This document shows positions 53,492 through 61,868 of a DNA stretch of 64,000 nucleotides, piece after piece. Origin of the DNA: Planctomycetota bacterium (lineage in GTDB: Bacteria > Planctomycetota > UBA1135 > GCA-002686595). Within the stretch, counting starts at the first letter, position 1. Each line of letters starts with the position of its first letter. The position numbers and the translations under genes are program-made. The notes below the pieces were generated by a model. The model made no database searches, was not told the origin of the DNA, and saw only the letters and a list, made by a program, of their open reading frames with translations. The stretch spans positions 62,001-126,000 of the forward strand of contig NZBA01000036.1 of NCBI GenBank assembly GCA_002686265.1, written 5' to 3'.

Positions 53492-56400
53492 ATGAGAAGC
53501 CCGTATCTGACCGGTCTGGCTGCGGCCCTGTGCCTGCCCACACTCACCTTCTTCGCCGCCTGCTCCGCGGGGGACGCCGGCCTCTCGGCCGGAGGGATGA
53601 TGTTCGTCGAATCCTGTTCCCTGGGCTGCGCCAACGGCAACGCCGGCGAGCAGGTCGGCTGCTCGATCGTGAACGTCGGGCGCAACGTGGAGATCACCCT
53701 GCTCTTTTCGGAGGAGATCGACCTCGCGAGCGTCAACAGCTCGAGCTTCCGCATCATCAACACGACCAACGGCTCGGTCCCCGTCGGCACCTATTCCCTG
53801 GACCCCGATGACGCCCGGCGGCTGATCTTCCGGCCCGCCCTGACCTTCGACGAGGTCGGCAATCCGCTGTTCGCCCTCGACGAGGACGAGACCTACGAGG
53901 TACTCCTCCCCGGGGAGAACCAGGGTGACACGGGCCCCTACGTCCAGAGCGCCGGCGGGCGCCGCAATACGTCGCGCCTGCAGTGCACGATCCGGACCAC
54001 CGAGGGCCTGCTGGACCCGGTCCCCGGGTCTCCCACGCACACCGCGCGCATCGAGGTGCGCGATGCCTCGGGAGCCGCCATCGAGGTCTTCGACCCCGCC
54101 GATGGCGCCGTTGACGTGCCGGTCTTCGATCCGGCCTTGGATCCCGAGCAGACCGTGATGGTCGTCGAGTTCGACGACATCATGAACCCCGCCACCTTGA
54201 CCAACCTCTCCACGGGCCAGTCGAGCACGATCACGGTCAAGATCGACCCGGACGGGAACACGGTGGATCCGAGCGATCAGGTGGACCAGGCCGGCTCCTT
54301 CACGGTAGAGGTCGACTTCGAGAGCTTGAGGACGACCCTGGTCTTCGTTCCCCTCGGTGGATTCCCCTCCGCCGGTGACGACCCCCTCACCCCCCGGCGG
54401 ATCATCATGAACCTGCCGACCGGGCTGCTCGACCTCGTGGGGAACGAGCTCGCCAACCCCGGGGAGATCGTCTTCTCGACCCAGGTGATCGCCTTTGACC
54501 CGATGATCATGCCCGATGCCGACGGGGAGAATTTCACCGACGACTCGAACCACGACGTGCCGCGTAGCGGCGCTGACTGGGGCAGCGGCAGGCTGACCTA
54601 CGGTGCGGGCGGCGGCTCCGGACGCCACGGCGAGCTGGTCATTCCTTCGGGCCTCTCGGTCACCATCCGTACCGGCAACGAGGACTTCCCGATCCCCGGC
54701 TTGATGGTGCGGGACCTGCTCGACAATGCGATTCCCGGTGTCGACTACGACCCCCTCGACTCCGACACCTGGCCGACCCTCAACGTCGGAGACGGCGCCT
54801 TCGAGTTTTCGCGCGTCGAGATCGAGTCCAACGCCAATCTGTTCCTGATCGGGCCTCACGCACCGCGCATCTACTCGCGCGGCGAGCTGGTCGTCGCGGG
54901 CACGGTCCACGTGGAGGGAGGCACCGCGCCACCCCATCGCTCGAACACGGGCGGCGAGAACGCCACCCAACCCTCGCCCGACGCTCAGGAGAGCGCAGAG
55001 GGGGGCACGCCCGGCGCTAACGGCCCCGCCGGCGGAGCCGGTGGCAGGGGCGGGGCCCGCTTCGATCACACGGACTCTTTCCTGCCGTCGATGCTGAACG
55101 TCGGCGGGATCGAGAACCCGATCTTCAACCCCGATAACACCCGCCTCGACGGCGAGGGCGGCGTGGGCGTCGGGGGCGGCGGGCACGCCGCGGGCCAGGG
55201 CGGGGTCCATTGGCCCACGACGATGCCCACCTGCATCAACATCGACCCAGCCTGCAACCCACCGTACTTCTTCGGGGACGCCGAGTTCAGCCCGACGGTG
55301 CACCCGGACACCGGCGTCACGGAGTGCCGCGTGGCCCAGGTCGCGGGCCCGGGTAGTGGTGGGGGCTACGCCCTCGCCGGCGGGACGGGGATCCCAATCT
55401 CGCCGCACACACCCAGCGACCCCGGAATCAACTCGAACACGCCTTCGGAGACCCCCGGCGGAGATCCATCGGCGCTAGGTATCGAGCCTCCGGGTTCGGT
55501 CGCCGTGCGGGCCCTCAGCTACACCCTCGGCCACCTGCGCGGCGGCGCGGGCGGCGGCGGCGGCGGCTGTCACCTCTACGGGTCCAAGTCCGGCGGGAGC
55601 TCCCCTGAGACCTGCGCCACCGGGAACATCTACCCGTACTTCGATCATAGTGGCGCGGGCGGCGGAGGAGGTGGCGGGGCGATCCAGCTGACTTCCGGCA
55701 AACGTATCAGCGTGACCGGAATCGTGAACGCCGGGGGAGGAGACGGTGGTAGCTCCACCGGCTTTACGAACCCCATCAACCAGTGCACTGAGATCAACGA
55801 GAACTACAACTGCGAGGAGTTCGCCTCGCCGGGCGGCGGAGGCGCGGGCGGAGCGATCAAGCTTCAAGCCCTGGTCGTCGACGTTGCCTCCCTTCCCGGG
55901 CGCTTGAGCGTCTCGGGCGGCTCGGGGGGATTGGGCGTGGGCGGCTCCCTTGGCGGCGACGCAAGCCCGGGGCTGGTGCGGATCGAGTTCTTCGGCGGCC
56001 CGAGCGCGGCCGACCAGGACGATCACGCTGGAGACTACGCGCCCTGGATCGACCCCTACGATCCCGAAGACGCCGACCCGGGCGGATTCAACGACCCCTT
56101 CGTCTCGGCTGCGATTCTCTCGGTCGGCGCCTGGGGCGCCTTCGCGAACGGCGCGCCCGTCGTGGAGCGCTTCCGGCCCGCGTCCTTCAGCGCCGGAGCC
56201 TCGTGCTGGATGCAGCCCCAGGGGAGTTTCTTCGAGCTCAGCTTCAACGGCGACGATCCCGCAGCCGCGGACGACCCCACCGTGCCCGATGCCAAGGGCT
56301 GGAACATGGACGTGCTCTACGATACGGGCGCGAACGGCGTGAAGGCCTTCCCCTACCGGGGGCGACCCCTGACGGCAGATCCCGACTATCCGTTGGGCCC

Positions 56401-56734
56401 CGGTACGGACTTCCAGACATTCTTCGGCCAGTTCATCAATCACGACCAGGCCGCGGGCGAGGGCTCTCTGTTCGCCGTTCGCTTCCAAGGTGCGCGCGCC
56501 ACCGGCGTCCCTGCCGACTTGTGCGAGGTGGAGCTGGCGGGCTTTGGCGCCGAGATCCAGCTCGGGTCCTTGACCCCCCACGTGCGTCACCCCGAGGACC
56601 TGAACCTGTTCGTCCCGCGGCCGAACATGATTCGCTTCACGATCGTCTTCGAGGAGTTCCTGCGTTCCCTGGGGCCGATTCACTTCAACATCGTGGGGCT
56701 CACCAACCTCAAGATCGGGGTGCAGCCGAACTGA
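53492..56734 (+). CDS. Giant glycine-rich Ig-like lipoprotein D
   Basis: This 1080-residue protein of unknown function has lipobox FFAAC (C24). Ig-like SbsA/Big_5 domains lie at about 60-150 (ITLLFSEEIDLASVNSSSF) and 215-330 (MVVEFDDIMNPATLTNL). A module with ADWGSGRLTYGAGGGSGRHG near 365 matches the W-G-x-G segment of lipoprotein C. A beta-helix-like part follows (RIYSRGELVVAGTVHVEGG near 463). Glycine-rich blocks at about 483-530, 550-570, 683-736 and 743-833 alternate with strands such as GGAIQLTSGKRISVTGIVNA. A few Cys pairs in the glycine-rich part may form disulphides. A C-terminal beta domain closes it. It is 13 kb from its paralogues B and C but shares their whole order. Its own promoter is likely upstream. 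Confidence 0.75.
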   Translation: MRSPYLTGLAAALCLPTLTFFAACSAGDAGLSAGGMMFVESCSLGCANGNAGEQVGCSIVNVGRNVEITLLFSEEIDLASVNSSSFRIINTTNGSVPVGTYSLDPDDARRLIFRPALTFDEVGNPLFALDEDETYEVLLPGENQGDTGPYVQSAGGRRNTSRLQCTIRTTEGLLDPVPGSPTHTARIEVRDASGAAIEVFDPADGAVDVPVFDPALDPEQTVMVVEFDDIMNPATLTNLSTGQSSTITVKIDPDGNTVDPSDQVDQAGSFTVEVDFESLRTTLVFVPLGGFPSAGDDPLTPRRIIMNLPTGLLDLVGNELANPGEIVFSTQVIAFDPMIMPDADGENFTDDSNHDVPRSGADWGSGRLTYGAGGGSGRHGELVIPSGLSVTIRTGNEDFPIPGLMVRDLLDNAIPGVDYDPLDSDTWPTLNVGDGAFEFSRVEIESNANLFLIGPHAPRIYSRGELVVAGTVHVEGGTAPPHRSNTGGENATQPSPDAQESAEGGTPGANGPAGGAGGRGGARFDHTDSFLPSMLNVGGIENPIFNPDNTRLDGEGGVGVGGGGHAAGQGGVHWPTTMPTCINIDPACNPPYFFGDAEFSPTVHPDTGVTECRVAQVAGPGSGGGYALAGGTGIPISPHTPSDPGINSNTPSETPGGDPSALGIEPPGSVAVRALSYTLGHLRGGAGGGGGGCHLYGSKSGGSSPETCATGNIYPYFDHSGAGGGGGGGAIQLTSGKRISVTGIVNAGGGDGGSSTGFTNPINQCTEINENYNCEEFASPGGGGAGGAIKLQALVVDVASLPGRLSVSGGSGGLGVGGSLGGDASPGLVRIEFFGGPSAADQDDHAGDYAPWIDPYDPEDADPGGFNDPFVSAAILSVGAWGAFANGAPVVERFRPASFSAGASCWMQPQGSFFELSFNGDDPAAADDPTVPDAKGWNMDVLYDTGANGVKAFPYRGRPLTADPDYPLGPGTDFQTFFGQFINHDQAAGEGSLFAVRFQGARATGVPADLCEVELAGFGAEIQLGSLTPHVRHPEDLNLFVPRPNMIRFTIVFEEFLRSLGPIHFNIVGLTNLKIGVQPN

Positions 56735-56735
56735 T

Positions 56736-56761
56736 CCGCGGACCGCTCGGGCGGTGCGCGG
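56736..56761 (+). terminator. Hairpin after lipoprotein D
   Basis: CCGCG (56736-56740) and CGCGG (56757-56761) enclose ACCGC-TCGG-GCGGT, giving 10 base pairs with one G/G mismatch, 2 nt after the stop. No T-run follows, so termination is uncertain. Confidence 0.35.
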
Positions 56762-56821
56762 AGGCGAGGCGCGCCGGACGCCGGGCCTGCAGGGGCTGGA
56801 TTGCGGGGGAGCTCACTTCGT

Positions 56822-58030
56822 ATGGAGCCGATTGTCGTCACCGCCCGCGGCCTGCTCTGCGAACCCGACCGCTTGCTGGAAGGCGGGGGGGTGGTCGTGC
56901 ACGGTGGGCGGGTGCGTGGGCTGCTCGACTCGCGTGTAGCCGTGGGGCGTGCTGGATTCGCCGTGCGCGATCTGGGCGACGTACTTCTGACACCCGGGAT
57001 GGTGAATGCGCACGCGCACCTGGAGTTGGGGGCGCTCGGAAGTGAGCTGCCCGCCGACGGCGGTTTCGTGTCTTGGGTCGAAGCCCTGATTGCGCGCAAG
57101 AGCCGCGTCGATGCCGCGGGGTTCGCGCGCGCTGTTGCCCGAGGCGTAGAACGCCTGCTCGCGGGAGGGACCACCTGCGTTGGTGACGTCGACTCCACCG
57201 GCGCCGCCTGGGAGATCTGCGGTCGGACCGGAGTGCGGGCGCGCGTCTACAGGGAGGTCCTCGATGCCGGTGACGAGAGTCGCACGGCGGGCGCGCTCGA
57301 GGAACTCCCCCGTCCGCCGGCGGAAGAGTGCGAGAGCTTACAGCCGGGCATCGCCCCCCACGCTCCCTACACGGTCAGTCCGGCCCTCTTCGCCGCTTGT
57401 GGGGAGCTCATGCGCGAGCGCGGTTTGGCGTGCACCGTCCACTGGGCCGAGACGGAACAAGAGGAGGCTTGGGTCGAGCGCGGGGAGGGCGATTTTGCGC
57501 GCCTACTGACCCGGTCGCCCGGAGTGAGCGGGCTCGACGCGATCGAGGCCGCGGGTCTGTTGGGCTCGGGCACGAGCCTGGTGCACGCCAACCACGCCCG
57601 CCCCGAGGAACGCGAGCGGATTGCTCGCGCCGGGGCCGTGGTCGTCCATTGTCCCGGCACCCACGCGTTTTTCGGGCGTGCTCCCTTCGACTTCTCGGCC
57701 TGGACCGCGGCCGGCGTGGAGCTGGCCCTGGGGACCGATTCCCTGGCGAGCAACGATACCCTCGACATGGGGGACGAGGTGGCTCGTGTGCGGGCGGAGG
57801 CTGGCTTGGAGCCGGCTGCGATCTGGGCCATGGCCACCCTGGGGGGAGCGCGGGCGGTGGGCCTGGCCGGCGCCGTCGGGGCGCTCGTGGAAGGCGCCTG
57901 GGCCGACCTGGTGGCTTGGCCTTGGAGTGGTGGTGACCGGGACGCGGCATTGGACGCCCTGACCTCGGGAGGCTTGCGCCCGCGGTCGGTGTCGCTCGCC
58001 GGCCGGGAGTTCTCGCCGAGGAGCTCATGA
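56822..58030 (+). CDS. Amidohydrolase (aminofutalosine / S-adenosylhomocysteine deaminase-like)
   Basis: This 402-residue TIM-barrel metal hydrolase is of the chlorohydrolase/deaminase group. Metal and catalytic motifs are in order: NAHAHLELG, APHAPYTVS, HWAETEQEE, VHANHA and GTDSLASNDTLDM. The N-terminal beta segment before them has VVVHGGRVRGL. The block HLELGALGSELP...FVSWVEALI resembles aminodeoxyfutalosine deaminases (MqnX), which act in menaquinone synthesis, but SAH/MTA deaminases and SsnA-like proteins share these motifs. No other mqn genes are here. ATG 56822 is the first start giving the normal N-terminus. Confidence 0.8.
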   Translation: MEPIVVTARGLLCEPDRLLEGGGVVVHGGRVRGLLDSRVAVGRAGFAVRDLGDVLLTPGMVNAHAHLELGALGSELPADGGFVSWVEALIARKSRVDAAGFARAVARGVERLLAGGTTCVGDVDSTGAAWEICGRTGVRARVYREVLDAGDESRTAGALEELPRPPAEECESLQPGIAPHAPYTVSPALFAACGELMRERGLACTVHWAETEQEEAWVERGEGDFARLLTRSPGVSGLDAIEAAGLLGSGTSLVHANHARPEERERIARAGAVVVHCPGTHAFFGRAPFDFSAWTAAGVELALGTDSLASNDTLDMGDEVARVRAEAGLEPAAIWAMATLGGARAVGLAGAVGALVEGAWADLVAWPWSGGDRDAALDALTSGGLRPRSVSLAGREFSPRSS

Positions 58031-58246
58031 GCGCCCGCAGAGCCTACGGGGACCAGGAGGAGGTGCATGGAGTAGGATGTCGCGCCAAGCGGACGCCGGC
58101 GGTGCAGTCGGGAGCTCACCCCCCTCCCAGGCGAATCTCACGGCATCCGGTGCGCACCCTTCCTCGCCGATGAGCTTTCGCGTCCACAGGACACCGCCAT
58201 GCTGCCGCAACCCCGGGGGCGGTTCGGGAACGAGGAGGAGGTGCCG

Positions 58247-59008
58247 ATGAAGACCGCGATCATCTCCGACCTGCACTCCAACCGCGAGGCCCTCGAGGCG
58301 GTGTTCGAGCACATCCGGAGTCAGGACGTCACGCGCCTGTTCTGCCTGGGAGACATCGTCGGCTACGGCGCGGAACCGGAATTCTGCGTGGACCTCGTGC
58401 GTGGGCACTGTGAGGTCTGCCTGATGGGCAATCACGACGAGGCCTTGTTTCGCGACGCTTCCGACTTCAACCCTCACGCCCGCGGCGCCGTCGAGTACAC
58501 GCGCCGGATCATGAAGCCGCGTTGGTACAGCGGCAACGAGAAGAAGGCCCGCTGGCGCTTTCTCGGCGACCTCCCCGAGACCCACGCGGAAGGGCGTTTC
58601 CTGTTCGTTCACGGCTCTCCCCGGGATCCGGTGCGCGAGTACGTGCTCCCGACCGACGGGTTCCTCAATCCCGAGAAGCTGCGTCTCGTGTTCGATTCGT
58701 TCGAGGGCGTGGCACTGGGCGGTCACACCCATCATCCCGGCATCCACGACGAGTCCCTCGCGTTTCACGGTCTCGACGGCGAGGCGTCGACCACCATGGA
58801 GATCCCGTCCGAGGGGAAGTTCTTCATCAACGTGGGGAGCACCGGGCAGCCGCGAGACAACGACAATCGCGCCTGCTACGCCATCCTGGAGTCCGATCGC
58901 GTCACCTGGCACCGCGTGCCTTACGACTATCGGGCCACGATGCAGAAGATCCTCGACACCGGTGAGCTCTCGGACCTCCTGGCCCGCCGGCTCGCCATTG
59001 GGAAGTAG
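58247..59008 (+). CDS. Calcineurin-like metallophosphoesterase
   Basis: This 253-residue phosphoesterase is of the YfcE/DevT-like type. Metal-binding motifs are complete: DLHSN (D8, H10), GDIVGYG, GNHDE, FVHGSP and GGHTHHPG. A short helical insertion follows GNHD. Substrates in the family include phosphodiesters, nucleotides and phosphoproteins; the sequence does not settle which applies here. ATG 58247 is chosen because GAGGAGGAGG lies 6-15 nt upstream. An upstream in-frame ATG at 58199 would place this site inside the protein. Its stop lies 5 bp from the end of the convergent proline dehydrogenase gene. Confidence 0.9.
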   Translation: MKTAIISDLHSNREALEAVFEHIRSQDVTRLFCLGDIVGYGAEPEFCVDLVRGHCEVCLMGNHDEALFRDASDFNPHARGAVEYTRRIMKPRWYSGNEKKARWRFLGDLPETHAEGRFLFVHGSPRDPVREYVLPTDGFLNPEKLRLVFDSFEGVALGGHTHHPGIHDESLAFHGLDGEASTTMEIPSEGKFFINVGSTGQPRDNDNRACYAILESDRVTWHRVPYDYRATMQKILDTGELSDLLARRLAIGK

Positions 59009-59013
59009 ACCGA

Positions 59014-59901
59014 TCAGCGGAAGGCGTTGCGCAGCACCGCGCGCAGCAGGTCTGGGTTGCGGCTCAGGCGTCGCTGGCTGTAGGCGCGCCATTGAGGACC
59101 GAAGGGCACGTAGACCCTCACCGGGTGCCCGGCCGTGCGCCAGCGCTCCCAGAGCGCTTCCTGCACGCCCATCAGGACCTGGAACTCGTAGTCCTCGTGG
59201 CTCTTGCAGAGCTTTCCGACAGAGAGGATCAGGCGCGCGCCCAGGGCTTGATCGTGAGTCGCCAGGCAGACGCGGGCCCCACGCTCCCAGAGCCGCTCGC
59301 AGGCGGCGACGAAGGCCGCGCGGATCGGCTCGGGCTCGGTGTGGGCGATGTCCTCCGGCTCGATGTAGACGCCCTTGACCATGCGCACGTCGAGGCCCTC
59401 CGGGGAGAGGGAGTCGATGTCCTGCGTGGTCCGCAGCAGGCGCGACTGGAGCACGATCCCGACATTGGGGTGCTCGCTGTGGAGCTCTCCGAAGACCCGC
59501 AAGGTCGCGTCGGTGGTCGGGTGGTCCTCCATCTCGACGCGCAGGAACACGCCACGCTCGCGGCAGTGGGCAGCGAGCTCGGCGTACAGCTCCAGGGCCA
59601 GGGAGGAGTCGAGATTGAGGCCGAAGTGCGTTGGCTTGACCGAGACGTGGCAGTCGAGCGAGCGCTCGGCGATGCCATCCGCCGCCGCGCGGTAGGTCGT
59701 CAGGGCCCGGCGCGCTTCGCGCTCCTCACGCACATCCTCACCGAGCAGGTCGAGGACCCCCGGGTAGCCCGCTCTGGCGAAATGCCCCACCCGCTCAAGG
59801 GCCTGTTCGAGCGTCTCACCCGCGATGTAGCGGGAGGCGACGCGGCGCATGATGGGACGCGGGACCAGGGGCATGGCCCGGACGATCAGGCTGTGCAGCA
59901 T
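59014..59901 (-). CDS. Proline dehydrogenase, monofunctional
   Basis: This 295-residue FAD-dependent enzyme oxidises proline to pyrroline-5-carboxylate. It is the short PRODH-only form rather than bifunctional PutA. Motifs in order are VSVKPTHFGLNLD, FLRVEMEDHPTTD, VLQSRLLRTTQDI, VRMVKGVYIEPE, ATHD and the C-terminal RVYVPFGPQWRAYSQRRL, which carries the conserved Y-x2-RR that binds the proline carboxylate. No P5C dehydrogenase is nearby. A -10-like TAGAAT ends 6 nt before the ATG, with no Shine-Dalgarno, suggesting a leaderless transcript. It is divergent from cutA, with only 26 bp between the start codons. Confidence 0.92.
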   Translation of the reverse strand: MLHSLIVRAMPLVPRPIMRRVASRYIAGETLEQALERVGHFARAGYPGVLDLLGEDVREEREARRALTTYRAAADGIAERSLDCHVSVKPTHFGLNLDSSLALELYAELAAHCRERGVFLRVEMEDHPTTDATLRVFGELHSEHPNVGIVLQSRLLRTTQDIDSLSPEGLDVRMVKGVYIEPEDIAHTEPEPIRAAFVAACERLWERGARVCLATHDQALGARLILSVGKLCKSHEDYEFQVLMGVQEALWERWRTAGHPVRVYVPFGPQWRAYSQRRLSRNPDLLRAVLRNAFR

Positions 59902-59927
59902 GGTGGGATTCTAACTACCCTCTAGGG
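59902..59927. promoter_or_regulatory. Compact divergent start region of proline dehydrogenase and cutA
   Basis: Only 26 bp separate the two start codons. TAGAAT on the minus strand (59913-59908) ends 6 nt before ATG 59901. TACCCT on the plus strand (59916-59921) ends 6 nt before GTG 59928. No -35 is convincing for either. There is no room for untranslated leaders with ribosome-binding sites unless promoters lie inside the opposite gene. Confidence 0.45.
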
Positions 59928-60275
59928 GTGTCCTCTTCCCCCGAAATGGCGGCTTGGGCGGTGCGCGTCGTTCTGAGCACGGCCCCCGATGAGGATGAGG
60001 CCCGGCGGCTGGCGCGCGCGCTGGTGGAGGCGGGACTGGCGGCCTGCGTCAACCTCGTGCCGGGCCTCACCAGCGTCTATCGCTGGGAGGGCGCCGTCGA
60101 GGAGGCCTCCGAGGTCCTGCTGGTGATCAAGGCCCGCGCGGAGAGCCTGGGCGAGCTCGAGCGCTTCCTCGACCGGGAGCACCCCTACGAGGTCTTCGAG
60201 TGCGTCGCCCTCGCCCCGGCGGCCGTGTCCTCCGCCTACTTGACGTGGCTCCTGGAGTCGGGCCGAGAGGCCTGA
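59928..60275 (+). CDS. cutA: CutA1-family divalent ion tolerance protein
   Basis: CutA1 (115 aa) is a trimeric ferredoxin-fold protein tied to copper tolerance in E. coli, with a still unclear biochemical role. The family pattern is seen in VVLSTAPDEDEARRLARALV, LAACVNLVPGLTSVYRWEG and EVLLVIKARAESLGEL. The C-terminal HPYEVFECVALAP is the most conserved block. Start GTG 59928 gives a slightly long N-terminus. It ends 29 bp before the end of the convergent secreted-protein gene. Confidence 0.93.
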   Translation: MSSSPEMAAWAVRVVLSTAPDEDEARRLARALVEAGLAACVNLVPGLTSVYRWEGAVEEASEVLLVIKARAESLGELERFLDREHPYEVFECVALAPAAVSSAYLTWLLESGREA

Positions 60276-60304
60276 GAACGAGTGCTCTCCGCGCGCAGCC
60301 GCGG

Positions 60305-61660
60305 TCAGGGCGCGAAGGTGACCGTGTAGGCGTCGGAGGTGTTGAAGTGTGGCGCGGGACCCTGGGGGTCGCGGTACCAGGCTTGGAAGTACCAGGTCTC
60401 GGCCGGGTCGATGATCGCCGACGCGGCGCCGGGATCCGAGAGGTCGAGGGGGAGGGTGAGCACGCCGTCGACGCCGGTGGAGCCGATCCTCAGGCGCAGG
60501 AGCTCCGTACCGTCCACGCAGAGCAGGCCGTTTCCGAACGGGACGGAGGTCTGCTCGGCGCCGAAGAAGAACAGGCCGAACTGCCCCGTGGGGAGATCGC
60601 GGGCCACCAGGTCGAGGTCGTTCGCGATGGTGCTGTTGGTGCCGGTTGGGTCCATCCTTGCAGCGAGTCCAGTGCTGTTTGCGAGTGAGCTGCAGTAGGA
60701 GACTCCGGGGCAGGCGCCGGGCAGACACAGGAGGAACCCGCGCCACGGATCCTCGTCGACCTGTCCCAGGCCGCGAAGATCTCCGGCGATCAGGTTCCCG
60801 GTCAGGAGCCCCTCGACGAACGTGATCCGGGCGTAGGGAGCGAGCAGGGTCACGTGGTTGCCTCCTCGCAGGTTGATCTTCTGAGCCTCGGGGAAGTTCA
60901 GCGCCAGGCAGCTGCGCTCCAGGCCGCCCGCCACGGTCCAGGTGATCGAATCGAACTCCGAGAGCAGTCCCAGGACGTTGATGACCAAGAGGGCGTCGGC
61001 GGGGCCGGTGAGATCCACCGCCTCGACCTCCTCGATCCAGGCCTGCCCGACTTCGATTACGTTCAGGCCCGACACCAGCTGCGCCGTGAGCCGTCCGTAC
61101 ATCCAGGTCCAGTCCACGTTCGGCTGCACGGCCGCGTAGGCCGCGCTGGTCTGGCGGTAGAGCTGTGCGTACTGGGCCAGGTTCGCGGTGGGGGCGAGGG
61201 GCACGCCCTCCTGGATGTCGCCGCCGACGTCGTCGGGGTTGCCGCTGAAGACACCAGCGACGGTCACGCCACCCGAGATGGTGCCCGAGGTCAGGATCGC
61301 GTCGCCGCCTCCCCGCACGTTGCCGTCGACCTGGGCGCTTGTGAGGCAGAAGTCCCCGTGAATCTCGACGCCCCCGTGGTGAATCGCGGCCCCGCCCGAA
61401 GGGCTGCCGACCCTAGCGGCGCCACCGCAGTACAGGGAGACGCCGGTCTGGGGACCTGCGCTCGGGTTGGAGTGTAGGGAAAACGAGTTCACATCGAAGT
61501 CGCGGACGCAGCCGGCGACGCCTTCGATATCACTCCCGCCGGGGTAGCGGATGTCGTGACAGCTGAAGACGTTGAACTCCTCCGGTGAAAACGGAAGATC
61601 CTGGGCGGCCGCGGGGGGCAGGCCGGCCAACACGAGCGAAAGGAACAAGGTGCGGATCAA
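60305..61660 (-). CDS. Secreted choice-of-anchor-A domain protein
   Basis: The 451-residue protein has a Sec signal peptide (IRTLFLSLVLAGLPPAAAQ). A choice-of-anchor-A-type region starts FNVFSCHDI and continues through NSTIL-like beta segments to about residue 300. This module often sits in secreted proteins with different C-terminal anchors. The last 110 residues (from about 340) contain SVPFGNGLLCVDG and end ETWYFQAWYRDP, then FNTSDAYTVTFAP. I recall this ending from planctomycete exported proteins, where it replaces a known anchor. No in-frame ATG or GTG fits the signal peptide. TTG 61660 is chosen because AGGA lies about 10 nt upstream and the signal peptide begins there. Function unknown; adhesion or envelope structure is likely. 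Confidence 0.75.
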   Translation of the reverse strand: MIRTLFLSLVLAGLPPAAAQDLPFSPEEFNVFSCHDIRYPGGSDIEGVAGCVRDFDVNSFSLHSNPSAGPQTGVSLYCGGAARVGSPSGGAAIHHGGVEIHGDFCLTSAQVDGNVRGGGDAILTSGTISGGVTVAGVFSGNPDDVGGDIQEGVPLAPTANLAQYAQLYRQTSAAYAAVQPNVDWTWMYGRLTAQLVSGLNVIEVGQAWIEEVEAVDLTGPADALLVINVLGLLSEFDSITWTVAGGLERSCLALNFPEAQKINLRGGNHVTLLAPYARITFVEGLLTGNLIAGDLRGLGQVDEDPWRGFLLCLPGACPGVSYCSSLANSTGLAARMDPTGTNSTIANDLDLVARDLPTGQFGLFFFGAEQTSVPFGNGLLCVDGTELLRLRIGSTGVDGVLTLPLDLSDPGAASAIIDPAETWYFQAWYRDPQGPAPHFNTSDAYTVTFAP

Positions 61661-61868
61661 GGCTGTTGATTCCTGGTGAGGGCGAGCGGGGCTGAGTGGG
61701 GACCGAGATGAGCTGTGAACCCGATCATGAAGATACACGATCCTAGACGCCTGTATACCCTCTCGGGCCGGTCCTTTTCCCCTCAGGGGCCGATTGAGGA
61801 CGATTTCGACCCTGGTTCGGCCCTCCGACCGTGCTTCGATGGAGGGTACACTCGACCGACGACTCGCC
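61661..61868. other. Divergent promoter region of the secreted protein and sulfatase-like genes
   Basis: This 208-bp region contains the most AT-rich patch in the last 10 kb (61722-61765), with the palindrome GTATAC at 61753-61758. TATACC (61754-61759, plus) and TATACA (minus) overlap there and could be -10 boxes in both directions. No good -35 hexamers were found. Confidence 0.35.
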
